Positions 44,732-53,700 of a DNA stretch of 64,000 nt are shown one piece after another. Numbering within the stretch: the first letter of the stretch is position 1; every line of letters begins with the position of its first letter. The notes beneath the pieces are model-generated. The model worked only from the letters and a program-made list of their open reading frames with translations, was not told the origin of the DNA and did no database searches. This DNA is from JAQCEJ01 sp040881995 (GTDB lineage Bacteria > Planctomycetota > Planctomycetia > Planctomycetales > Planctomycetaceae). The DNA is taken from NCBI GenBank assembly GCA_040881995.1, contig JBBECD010000105.1:59729-123728 (forward strand), in the 5' to 3' direction. The position numbers and the translations under genes are program-made.

Positions 44732-45259
44732 TTAGAATGGAACTTCATCCTGGGGAGGATCGCCGCCGCCGGAGGAATCGAATGAATCGGGGGCGGAATC
44801 GTACGACGGAGCTTCGGAACCCGAAGAATCGCCCGCCGACGAGTCGGGAGCGCGGTAACCGCCGCTCGATCGACCTGCGCCGCTTCCGCCGGTACTGCCC
44901 CCGCCACCGCCGCCCCCTTCGTTGCGTCCGCCGACCATGGTCATGCTTTCGCCGACGACTTTCAGTTTGCTTCGCTTTTGTCCCGTTTCTTTATCGTCCC
45001 ATTGGTCGAGATGCAAACGGCCTTCGATCAGCACCTGACGCCCTTTGGCGAGATATTCCCCCGCGACTTCCGCCTGCCGGCCCCATAAGGTGACGTCGAC
45101 GAACGTCGTTTCTTCTTTGCGGGAATTCGACTGCTTGTCGAACCACGTCCGGTTGACGGCCAAACCGATTTCAGCCACGGCCATGCCGCTTGGAATGTAT
45201 CGCACCTGGGGATCGCGGGTCAGGTTTCCCAGCAGAATGACTTTGTTGAAACTGGCCAT
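44732..45259 (-). CDS. ssb: single-stranded DNA-binding protein
   Basis: 175 residues. The OB-fold (FNKVILLGNLTRDPQVRYIPSG, EYLAKGRQVLIEGRL) covers about 110 residues. A Gly/Ser-rich linker leads to the acidic tip PPQDEVPF, a variant of the usual DDDIPF docking peptide that binds replication and repair proteins. Encoded between rpsF and rplI, the common bacterial position. Confidence 0.97.
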   Translation of the reverse strand: MASFNKVILLGNLTRDPQVRYIPSGMAVAEIGLAVNRTWFDKQSNSRKEETTFVDVTLWGRQAEVAGEYLAKGRQVLIEGRLHLDQWDDKETGQKRSKLKVVGESMTMVGGRNEGGGGGGGSTGGSGAGRSSGGYRAPDSSAGDSSGSEAPSYDSAPDSFDSSGGGDPPQDEVPF

Positions 45260-45286
45260 GAGTCTGCCTCTCGTGCTCGATTTCGA

Positions 45287-45748
45287 TTATTCGGCGTCGT
45301 CGTCGACTGCGTCGAGATCAACATCTTCATCGTCCGTGGCGTCTTTACGGCGCACTTCGGGTTCTTCCGCCACCGCCGCATGATAGGCGGCGTCGTGCGT
45401 GCTCAGGGCCTGCACCATGGCGTCGAAGAGAACTTTGGTGTGCTTGAGAATCAGATGCCGCAAAATCAACGTCGATAACTTCGTTCCGCGCCTGATGACG
45501 TCGATTCCGTCGCCGGGCATCTCGAAATAAACGAGATAATGCAGCCCCTTGCGGTGCTCGTTGACCTCGTAAGCCAACTTGCCTTCCTGCCAGGCGCGGT
45601 GCGCGATAATTCTGGCTCCGGCTTTTTCCAGGAGCGAGAGGACTTCCTGGGTCGACTGATCGGGATCGGTCGCGTATTGTCCGCTCTCCAGGATGAACAT
45701 CCCCTCATACAGATTCAATTTCGTCGGAGCAGTTGTAGTCGTCGACAC
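45287..45748 (-). CDS. rpsF: 30S ribosomal protein S6
   Basis: 153 residues from GTG 45748 (ribosome site GAGAGG upstream); the longer open frame has no family similarity before this point. Core signature LYEGMFILESG and YLVYFEMPGDGIDVI. The C-terminal tail is strongly acidic (DDEDVDLDAVDDDAE), longer than in many bacteria but reminiscent of the glutamate-rich S6 tails known from E. coli. First gene of the rpsF-ssb-rplI group. Confidence 0.95.
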   Translation of the reverse strand: MSTTTTAPTKLNLYEGMFILESGQYATDPDQSTQEVLSLLEKAGARIIAHRAWQEGKLAYEVNEHRKGLHYLVYFEMPGDGIDVIRRGTKLSTLILRHLILKHTKVLFDAMVQALSTHDAAYHAAVAEEPEVRRKDATDDEDVDLDAVDDDAE

Positions 45749-45981
45749 CTTGCAATTCCTCTCTTCGTGTTCGGTCCCCGGCACGTTTTCCGTCCGCAAC
45801 ACATGCGCGACGTTTTCGCCGCGGATGCGTCTATTTCGGAAAGACGCCTCTGCCGGAAATACGGGCGGAAACCTGTCTCTACGTATATACTTAATCGATT
45901 CGCGACCGGACGTCAACTCAACGCCTCGGCGGCGGAAATTTCACTGTTCTTCACCCGTCTGATTTTTTTCCGACGAATGCT

Positions 45982-46590
45982 TCACGATTTCGAATCATCC
46001 GGCTTCGTCGGAGCAGGGGGGGCTTCATCAGGGCGATTGACGGCGTTCATCGCGGGTTCAAGTCCCTGGTTCACCCAGAGTTCGACGCCATTCGCCGCCT
46101 CTCGGATCGCGTTGTCGATTTCGTCCTGTTCTTCTCCGCGAAAACGGCTGAGTACAAAATCCGTGGTATTCATTTGCTGTGGCGGCCGGCCAATGCCGAT
46201 GCGCAGCCGGGCGAACCTTTCAGACCCGCACCGCGTGATAATATTCTGCAAGCCCTTCTGGCCTCCCGACGAACCCGAACCCCGCAGGCGCAGCCGCCCC
46301 AAGTCGAGATTGAAATCGTCGCAAACGACCAGAATGTCATCCAAATTCATTTGATAAAAGCCGACAATCAACGCGACCGATTGTCCGCTCAGGTTCATAT
46401 ACGTTAAAGGAGCGGCCAGTAATATCTTCTCGGCTCCGATCATAATCTCGGCAATATCGGCCTCGAATCGGGTTTTCGGTCTCCCCGCCTGATAGCGGCG
46501 AGCCAGTTCGGCCAACACGGCATATCCAACGTTGTGCCGCGTTTGCTCGTACTTTTTTCCAGGATTCCCCAATCCGACGACCAGTTTCAT
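45982..46590 (-). CDS. pth: peptidyl-tRNA hydrolase
   Basis: Cleaves peptidyl-tRNA released from stalled ribosomes. 202 residues: the N-terminal VVGLGNPGKKYEQTRHNVGY contains the catalytic histidine, followed by PLTYMNLSGQSV and DDFNLDLGRLRLR, and SSGGQKGLQNI. A short extra C-terminal tail (PDEAPPAPTKPDDSKS) is unusual. Lies between rplY and rpsF, the common arrangement. Confidence 0.97.
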   Translation of the reverse strand: MKLVVGLGNPGKKYEQTRHNVGYAVLAELARRYQAGRPKTRFEADIAEIMIGAEKILLAAPLTYMNLSGQSVALIVGFYQMNLDDILVVCDDFNLDLGRLRLRGSGSSGGQKGLQNIITRCGSERFARLRIGIGRPPQQMNTTDFVLSRFRGEEQDEIDNAIREAANGVELWVNQGLEPAMNAVNRPDEAPPAPTKPDDSKS

Positions 46591-46749
46591 GACTCAAAAA
46601 CTACCCGGATCAATCGAACGGTCACCGGTTCTCTGGATTCTGTTGAGATGATCTTACCGTACGTCGACCGACCATGGGAAAACTTCTCTAACCCGCAGGC
46701 GTTTGCAGAATCGGTTTTCGCCTGACCCCGCCCTCTCGGACTTCGAAGG

Positions 46750-47382
46750 TTATTTCTTCTCGGCGTCATCGGCAGCCGGTTTCTTGCCGATAATTTCGGG
46801 TTCGACAACGCCTTCCGCCGGTTTTTCTTCTTCCATCGCCGGCTGAACCACGTGAACCACAATGGCGTCGGGCTGTGCATGAACGTGCACCCCTTCCGTC
46901 AGCGTGAGATCTTTCACGTGCACCGCTTGTCCCACCTGGAGATCCGAAATCCGCACGACGATGCTGTCGGGGATTTGAATCGCCAGACAGTCGATTTCCA
47001 CTTCGTGCAGCACGAGTTCCACAATCCCGCCCGCCAAAGCACCGGGAGCCGTTCCCTTGAGTTCGATCGGAATCGACACGCGGACGCGTTCGTTGGCATC
47101 GACGCGCAACAGGTCGAAATGCTGAATCACCTGACCGAAGGCATCCCACTGCACTTCGCGGAACATCGCCTTTTCGGCCTTGCCGTCGAGTTCGAAATCG
47201 AGCAGGTGAGTTCCGCCGACGACGGCGGCATGCAAGACGTCGCCATCGACGACGACGGCAATGGAATCCTGTCCGTGTCCGTAGATGTTTCCAGGGGTCT
47301 TCTGCTGTTTCCGCAGGCGGCGATTCGCGGCCGTCCCCAGCTTTTCGCGTTTTTGCAAATTCAGTTTCACTTGCTCTGACAT
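46750..47382 (-). CDS. rplY: 50S ribosomal protein L25 (CTC form)
   Basis: Binds 5S rRNA. 210 residues: the L25 domain (LQKREKLGTAANRRLRKQQK then PGNIYGHG) and a C-terminal TL5/CTC beta domain, then an acidic/Lys tail (EEEKPAEGVVEPEIIGKKPA). Upstream of pth on the same strand; gene order rplY-pth-rpsF is conserved in many bacteria. Confidence 0.96.
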   Translation of the reverse strand: MSEQVKLNLQKREKLGTAANRRLRKQQKTPGNIYGHGQDSIAVVVDGDVLHAAVVGGTHLLDFELDGKAEKAMFREVQWDAFGQVIQHFDLLRVDANERVRVSIPIELKGTAPGALAGGIVELVLHEVEIDCLAIQIPDSIVVRISDLQVGQAVHVKDLTLTEGVHVHAQPDAIVVHVVQPAMEEEKPAEGVVEPEIIGKKPAADDAEKK

Positions 47383-47723
47383 GTCTTCTTTACCTCTAAC
47401 TTCAGACGTATCTTATTCGCAGAGACGGACTTTCGGCCCGTGAACGATTTCTCGAAAACAGAGACGGCCACAGATGAAGCAGGTAAGCATAACGGGGCGG
47501 CGGACTCCCTGCAACTCATTCTCCCCCCGGTTTTCAGCCCGACGCCGCAGATTTTGACTTCGGGCATCACAGATCATCGCGTTAAAACTTCTCCTGTCAT
47601 TCTACAGGAATATAATTTCCGCAGAGTCGAAGCGGGAGAGTCGGATTCGCTGTCGGGTTAGCCAAATTCTTGTCGATCCGTTATTCTCATTCTGTGAGAA
47701 CATTCTGACGGGAGTTTTTGATC
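47383..47723. promoter_or_regulatory. divergent region between rplY and a small membrane protein
   Basis: 340 bases with two short hairpins: CCTGT-CATTCT-ACAGG near 47594-47609 and TTCTCA-TTCTG-TGAGAA at 47684-47700. Promoters of both genes must lie here. Nothing else recognised. Confidence 0.35.
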
Positions 47724-48293
47724 GTGAACCGGATCATTTTGAGCTTGGCGGTCATCGGCAACGTGTTGATGGGGGTTTCCTTCGCCCTGGGAATGACGAT
47801 CGGCGACCCGCAGGTACGCGATCTCGCCGTGCAATCTCGCGTCACCTGGCACGAACTGACAGCCTTGGGTTCGCTCACATTCGCTCTGTTTGTGCACGCG
47901 ATCGTGCTCACGTATTTCATGGGAACCAGCCGGTGGATTGAGGAAACGTCCCGCGCGTACAAACTCTCACCGGCGTACTACGACCGCTGCCGTTCGCTGA
48001 AATACACGATTTATCCCGGGATGATCGGCTGCCTGTTTCTGCTGGTGATCGCCGCCGCGTTCGGTGCCGCCGCCGACCCGGCGTCGCCGGTCCGTTTCGA
48101 AGGCTGGCTCGGCCTCTCCGCCGGCACGATCCACCTGCTGGTCGCGAGCACGGCTTTCGCCGCCAACCTGCTGGTCACGTTCCTGGAATACTCCGCTATT
48201 CTGAATAACGGCCGTGTGATTTCTTCGGTGATCGAAGAAGTGAACCGCATCCGCGGTGAGAAGGGGTTGGAACTGGTGGGGCAGGGGAAGTGA
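47724..48293 (+). CDS. four-helix membrane protein of unknown function
   Basis: 189 residues from GTG 47724 (GGGAG nine bases upstream; the TTG at 47718 is too close). Four membrane segments: NRIILSLAVIGNVLMGVSFA, LGSLTFALFVHAIVLTYFMG, GMIGCLFLLVIAAAFGAAA, and IHLLVASTAFAANLLVTFLE. No domain recognised, but composition and hydropathy are those of a real gene. Followed at once by a DUF2442 gene. Confidence 0.65.
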   Translation: MNRIILSLAVIGNVLMGVSFALGMTIGDPQVRDLAVQSRVTWHELTALGSLTFALFVHAIVLTYFMGTSRWIEETSRAYKLSPAYYDRCRSLKYTIYPGMIGCLFLLVIAAAFGAAADPASPVRFEGWLGLSAGTIHLLVASTAFAANLLVTFLEYSAILNNGRVISSVIEEVNRIRGEKGLELVGQGK

Positions 48294-48312
48294 GCTATTG
48301 GAGACAGAGAAT

Positions 48313-48606
48313 ATGATTCGCATCTCAAATGTGATTGTCACCGAAAAGTCCCTGACAGTCGATCTCGTCGACGGCCGCTCCATCTCCGTCCCCATTGGTT
48401 GGTATCCGCGATTGGAAGCGGGAACGCCCGCCGAACGTGCGAACTGGCGTTTGACGGGGCAGGGGGAGGGCATTCACTGGCCTGATCTCGATGAGGATGT
48501 AAGTGCGGCGAATCTCATTGCCGGTCATCCTTCGAGCGAAAGTCAATCTTCGCTTAAAAAGTGGAAAGAAGAGCGTTCGCGCGGCTCGACAGCCACGAAT
48601 GCGTGA
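48313..48606 (+). CDS. DUF2442 domain protein
   Basis: 97 residues from ATG 48313. The sequence runs dGRsIsVPigwYPRLeagTPaERanWrltGqGegIHWpdLDEDvS, the DUF2442 pattern (key residues in capitals). Such small proteins often pair with DUF4160 proteins; none is seen here. Function unknown. Confidence 0.85.
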   Translation: MIRISNVIVTEKSLTVDLVDGRSISVPIGWYPRLEAGTPAERANWRLTGQGEGIHWPDLDEDVSAANLIAGHPSSESQSSLKKWKEERSRGSTATNA

Positions 48607-48612
48607 ACTCGC

Positions 48613-49503
48613 ATGTCACATCCAACCCGCTGGCAAAAACTGCGTCGTCAATGCCTCATCGCCGGAATGAGCGGGAGCGTCGTACTGTTCGCTTCGGCAT
48701 GGTTCGTCGGCGGTGCGCTGGTGTCGACGGCTCAGCGGTCGGTTGGAGCGCCGCCGTTTGATGTCGAGACGGTAGTGACGACGATCGACAGCGATTCGGG
48801 GGCGAAGCTCGCCACGTGGTATGTGCCTGTCGACAAATCGTCGGCGACCGTCGTACTCATTCACCCGTGGCGCGGCGATCGGCGGACGATGCGTAAACGG
48901 GCTGAGTTGCTCATCGATGCCGGGTATTCGATCGTAATGATCGACCTGCAAGGGCACGGCGAAAGCCCCGGCGAATATATCACGGCCGGTTTTCTCGAAA
49001 GCCGTGACGTCAAAGCCGCGGTTGAATTCGCCCGGAAACAGAATCCGCAGCACCGCATCGGGTTGATCGGCGTTTCGATCGGCGGAGCGGCGGCGTTAAT
49101 TGGTTCGCCACTCGATATCGATGCGCTTATCATCGAGTCGGTTTATCCCACGATCGACGATGCGGTCTGCAATCGGATCGAATGCCGACTGGGACCGCTG
49201 TGTCATGCCCTTGCGCCGCTGCTGCTGTGTCAACTCGAACCGCGAACCGGCATCAGTTGTTCGCTGCTGCGGCCGCTTGACCGTATTGACGAGACAGGCT
49301 GCCCGATACTGATCATGTCGGGAGACGAGGATCGCCACACGACGGTTGATGATACGAAACGGCTCTATGCAACGGCGGAAGTGCCGAAGGAATTGGTGAT
49401 GTTCCCAGGTGCGGCACATGTCGATCTGTTGGATCATGATGAGGCGCTGTACTCAATGAGCGTGCTGCCGTTTTTTGAATCGCATTTGACGCCGAGCGAG
49501 TAA
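48613..49503 (+). CDS. membrane-anchored alpha/beta hydrolase
   Basis: 296 residues. An N-terminal membrane segment (about residues 15-35) leads to an alpha/beta hydrolase fold: oxyanion region VVLIHPWRGDR, nucleophile elbow GVSIGGAA, acid in GDEDRHT and histidine in GAAHVDLLD. Probably an esterase-like enzyme facing the periplasm or membrane surface; substrate unknown. It follows the DUF2442 gene by 6 bases and is probably co-transcribed with it. Confidence 0.85.
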   Translation: MSHPTRWQKLRRQCLIAGMSGSVVLFASAWFVGGALVSTAQRSVGAPPFDVETVVTTIDSDSGAKLATWYVPVDKSSATVVLIHPWRGDRRTMRKRAELLIDAGYSIVMIDLQGHGESPGEYITAGFLESRDVKAAVEFARKQNPQHRIGLIGVSIGGAAALIGSPLDIDALIIESVYPTIDDAVCNRIECRLGPLCHALAPLLLCQLEPRTGISCSLLRPLDRIDETGCPILIMSGDEDRHTTVDDTKRLYATAEVPKELVMFPGAAHVDLLDHDEALYSMSVLPFFESHLTPSE

Positions 49504-49515
49504 CGACGATGAAAA

Positions 49516-50199
49516 CTACTTCCTGCCGCGCGAAGCACGGTAGCCGTATTCGATGGCGAACCAGTTGGCGTATTGTTCGCGGGCTTCGACCTTCGTGTTT
49601 CGCAGGTCGTTGAGGTGGCCGATTTCGTGAATCAGGACGTTGTTGAGATAAAAATCCTTGATCGTCGATTTGGTCCACTTCAGCGTCCACTTGCGTCCCT
49701 TCTGATCCCACTGGCCGCCAAACATGCGGGCTTCGATGAGCTGGGCCGGCGTCGGCGGGCGGGCGTAACTTTCGGTGAGCGAGTCTTCGATCGGATACAA
49801 GAAAACCGAGACGCCCCATTGCATGCCGTAATACGGAAAAAACGACCGCTTCTTCGTCATCCGGCTGAGTTGCACCACTTCGAGGTCTTCGATAAACCGT
49901 CTGGGGAGCAGATCGATCCGCTGTTGGATTTCTTCGATGGTGACGGGATGCCAAAATCCCTTCCCCGGCTCGTGCACGATGTAATCGAGGCGGCCCGTTT
50001 CGGTCGGTTCGTGCCAGGTTTCGGGGGCGCAGAAGGGAGACGAGGTATCGGATTGGCCGCGACGGCGATAGGCGGCGACCGGTCGGGCGGAGTTTCGGCT
50101 GGCATTGCGGGTGGGGGCATTACGCCGCACGCCATTGTGACCGGAAAGAGTTGTCTGTGCCGTGGTAGATCGATGGTTAAGTTGTCGTTGAGTTCGCAT
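49516..50199 (-). CDS. putative zinc metalloprotease-like protein (HEIGH motif)
   Basis: 227 residues. HEIGHLND (H191, E192, H195) matches HExxH zinc-peptidase cores and is followed by an acidic helix REQYANWFAIEYG that could give a third ligand. The first 60 residues are basic and disordered without a signal peptide. Family not recognised; peptidase activity is inference from the motif. Converges with the hydrolase gene 12 bases away. Confidence 0.6.
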   Translation of the reverse strand: MRTQRQLNHRSTTAQTTLSGHNGVRRNAPTRNASRNSARPVAAYRRRGQSDTSSPFCAPETWHEPTETGRLDYIVHEPGKGFWHPVTIEEIQQRIDLLPRRFIEDLEVVQLSRMTKKRSFFPYYGMQWGVSVFLYPIEDSLTESYARPPTPAQLIEARMFGGQWDQKGRKWTLKWTKSTIKDFYLNNVLIHEIGHLNDLRNTKVEAREQYANWFAIEYGYRASRGRK

Positions 50200-50359
50200 G
50201 GACTGCTTGCCCCCTGTATCGAGTCACTCGTGGTGTGAGGGAATTCGGGTGGGTGCCTCCTGCAAAGTTCGAGATACGCTCGATGGACCTCCTGTGCACG
50301 CCGCTTCCTAATGGCGTCTGTCTATATCCATCTTAAGGAGCCCAAAAACGCGGCCACAA

Positions 50360-50385
50360 GCTGTACAGCGCAAGTGGTGTACAGC
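50360..50385. promoter_or_regulatory. palindrome GCTGTACA-N10-TGTACAGC, candidate operator
   Basis: Perfect 8-base arms with a 10-base spacer, arm centres 18 bases apart. It lies 160 bases upstream of the HEIGH gene start. Its size suits a dimeric regulator; identity unknown. Confidence 0.45.
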
Positions 50386-50565
50386 CCAGAGGTTTGGTCG
50401 AAATAATTTTTCGGGCTCGCGGGGGGCGACAAGACAGCCTTCCGAGAACCCCCGCGAACGGGAGCCCGTAACCGAGAAGGCGTACACAAGTTACGATGTT
50501 CTTGGCCGGTGATTCGGCCTCCACCCGACAAATAATGCGACTTGGCGGGCGTGTTCAGTTAACAC

Positions 50566-50592
50566 GTAAGTTGTTACATAAACACAACTTAC
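50566..50592. promoter_or_regulatory. palindrome GTAAGTTGT-N9-ACAACTTAC, candidate operator or hairpin
   Basis: Perfect 9-base arms, 9-base spacer. No T-run follows, so it is more like an operator than a terminator. It lies just downstream of the kinase gene 3' end. Confidence 0.45.
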
Positions 50593-50710
50593 AACACGGA
50601 GACCCTGACGGATGTAGGCCCTGTAACGCCCGCAAGGAACGAAGGGACGGGGCGTCGCAGCCGGCGCTCAAAAGCGACCCCGGTCGGGAATCGCGAGCGA
50701 CGATCGTTGG

Positions 50711-53700
50711 TTACGGAGCGACAGCGCCGATATACGGCTTTCGCCCCTCCGGCGGTGCACCGACGAAGCGATGGGGACTCTGGTCCGAGGGCGCGAGAAA
50801 GTTCGCAGCCGCTGGATCGGTCGACGCGAAATGAAAATCGTTAACCCCTTGGATTCCATCATGAGCGAAGAGTTCGACGATTTCACCCGCGGAGGACGTG
50901 GCCGACGACGGGCGCGTCGACCAGTTGTGACGCCAGCCCCCTTCGGGATCGAGCGAGTGTAACATGCCAATCAAGATGCCGGGGTTGTATCCCTTTTCGA
51001 CGATCGCTTCGGCGGTCGTCACCTCGGCGAACAGATTGCGGTAAAATCCCAAACCGCTGGTGTCCGAAGCCGGCATTTCCGAAAACGCGAACCCGTGATC
51101 GACGCGATAAAAGGTATTGTTATTGAAGATGGCGGTACGCAGCGCTCGCGCCCCGTCGATGCGGACGCCGGTTTTGGTCTCCGCGAAAATCGTTTCTTTC
51201 ACGTCGAAGTAACTGACGTCGGCGGTGAGCCGGATCCCGCAATTCATCGGGCCGAGAAAGCGGCAGTTCGCGACGACGATCTCGGAAAGAGGCGAACTAA
51301 TCGAGGTCAGCGAGACGCCGTCCGCCGCCGGGTTACCCGCCTGCAGGACGACGAGTTCGAGCACCACGTCATCTTTGGGAGCGCCCGTGACCGAATCGAA
51401 TTGAATTCCCAGTTTGTTGAAGCCTGTCACCGAACTGTTTCGCAGCGCAAAACCGGGAAGATAGCCTTCCAAAGCGACGGCGATATCTTTTCCGCCCGCC
51501 TGAATGTCGAACCCCTTCAGCGTAATGGCTTCGGCGTCTTTAACGACGAGCGCCGGTTCGGTTCCGGCGGGAGCCAACACGATACGGCCTCCCTCGACCG
51601 TCGATACAAAGTTCACTCCGCGCGGGAAATTCGCCTCGGCGGACGAGTTGTCGATGACGATCCGCTCGGGATACGTCCCCGGTTCGATTTTGATCCAGCG
51701 ACGTTCGGAGCGACGGCGCGGATCGAATGTTTTCTGCACGTGTTTGACCGCGGCATCAATGGTGGCGAAATCGCCGGAAGTTCCCACGATATATTCGAGT
51801 TTGTCACCGATCGTATTCGCACTGATATCGCTCTTCGGCGTCGAAACGGCCGCGGCCGGTGTTACAGGTTCCGTCTTCTGCCGATGGGGCTTCCCGGCGG
51901 CTTTTTGATCGTCGTCGCCCCCTCCCCCTCCGAACAGGAAGATGCTCGCGATAATGGCAACTACGGCGAGGGCGCCCGCGGCCAGGGCGATATTCCGCTT
52001 TGACGTCAAACTGGAACCCGGCGGCGTATGCGATCCCGCAGCCGGTCGGCTGACGGCTGCCCCGAACTCGGCGATTCCCGGCGACGGCAAGCCCCGCTCT
52101 TGGCTGGAAGACGGCTGCTTCGGTGCCGCGGTAAAATCGAATGGCGACGAATTTGTATTTTGCGAAACGGGAGAGGCGATGCTCGCCGGCGCGGCGGGTG
52201 TCGCCAGCGGAACGGATCCGGGAACGACCGCCGACGAGACCGGAACCTCCGCGGCAACGGGAATGGACGTCGCTGCTGACGTCTTGGAGACGTCACTCGT
52301 CGGCCAGACCGATCCGGCAGCCGGGGCCGCGGAGCGGGCAACGGGGAGCGCGACCCGTGCCGCGATTTTCACCGGTTCGGGCTCTAATGCCTTTGAATTC
52401 ATCGCCGGAGCGGTCGCGGTGGTCGATGCTTCGCCCGGTTTGTCCCCGCCCGATGTCTCACGATCCGCGCGCGGCACCAACAACGTTGAAAATCCGTCGG
52501 GGGAAGAACTTCTCTCGGAGACACGCTCCGCGGCCGGTGTGTCGCCTACTTCTTTCGAAACCGGTGAGGGAGAAAGGGCTTCACTCGCGCTCTTCGACAT
52601 CTCGACCCCTTCGGGCGGGACGGTTGATCGATGAGCATCGGAGCCGGCGGAACCGATCGGCTCTGCTTGCGCGGGTTCAATCGACGATGCCGGCTTTGTC
52701 CCCGATGCTTTTGAAATCACCGACGATTTGCGCGCCTCGATTTCGTTTAATCCCGAGAGAAACGCATTCATCGGGTCGGCGGACTCGGCGGACTCGGCCG
52801 AAGTGGCGGACGCGGGTTGTTCCGCGGACGGAGTCGACGTCGCCGCGTTCGAATCGCCGACATGAACGTTCTCAGCCGGCGCGGCGGAGGAAGCGGGCGG
52901 AGAAGCGTCCGCCGTCAGTTTTTTACTCGAAGGTGATTTTCCCGAATCTCCATTTCCCGAGCTGGCGGAAGAAGGCGCTTCCGTTTGAATGAAGGGCGTG
53001 CCGAGCGGCGCGGAGTCGGAGGGCAAATCTGCGGGAATAAACGAAAACGGCGACGGCGCGGCATCGCTGCCCGAGTTCACAGGGGATGCCGGTTTCGATT
53101 GCGCCCCCTTCACGGAGGGAGTCGACGCCGGTTTGGCGTTCGACCGCTTGGCAACCGCCGGTTGAGATGGAACCGGGGCCGAGCCTTTCCGCGTTTCTTG
53201 CAGAGGGGTCGAATCGCCGGTTTTGCGAGGCAGTTTTTTTGCCGGCGTCGAGGCGATGCGCGAAGAATCGGCGGGAGAGGAAGGTGATCCCGCTTTTGCG
53301 GCGGGACTCCCCTTCGGTGAAGGGGCCGGCTTGGACGGAGCCGACGGCCCCCCCGACATCTGAGAAAAGAACGACGCCAAGTCCTGATCTTGCCCCACCT
53401 GATCGACACCCGCCGAGACGAGATCCGAATTCGACGCCGAATCCACCACGGGAAAATTGTCGACCGATGAGCCCGCCCCCAGTACCGAGCCGGAAAAATC
53501 CGACTGCTGGCCGAGCGATTTCAGCGACGAGTGACGTTGCAGCCAAACGATCAGATCGCGCTCGACTTCTCCCGCGGTCTGATAGCGATGCGCCATGTCC
53601 TTCACCATCATTTTATTAATGATGTTGAGCAGATCCTTGGGAATATCGGGTCGTTCCCCTTCCAGCGGCGGCGGCTTTTTCGTCTGATGGGCCATCAACC

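Larger units (their letters stand above)
50200..50710. other. 500-base gene-free region with two perfect palindromes
   Basis: Between the HEIGH gene and the kinase gene (both minus strand). Holds the inverted repeats GCTGTACA/TGTACAGC (50360-50385) and GTAAGTTGT/ACAACTTAC (50566-50592). A long imperfect G/C stem runs from GGGCTCGCGGGGGG to CCCCCGCGAACGGGAGCCC (about 50418-50475). It could hold a regulatory region or a small RNA; no tRNA or known RNA fold was recognised. Confidence 0.5.
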
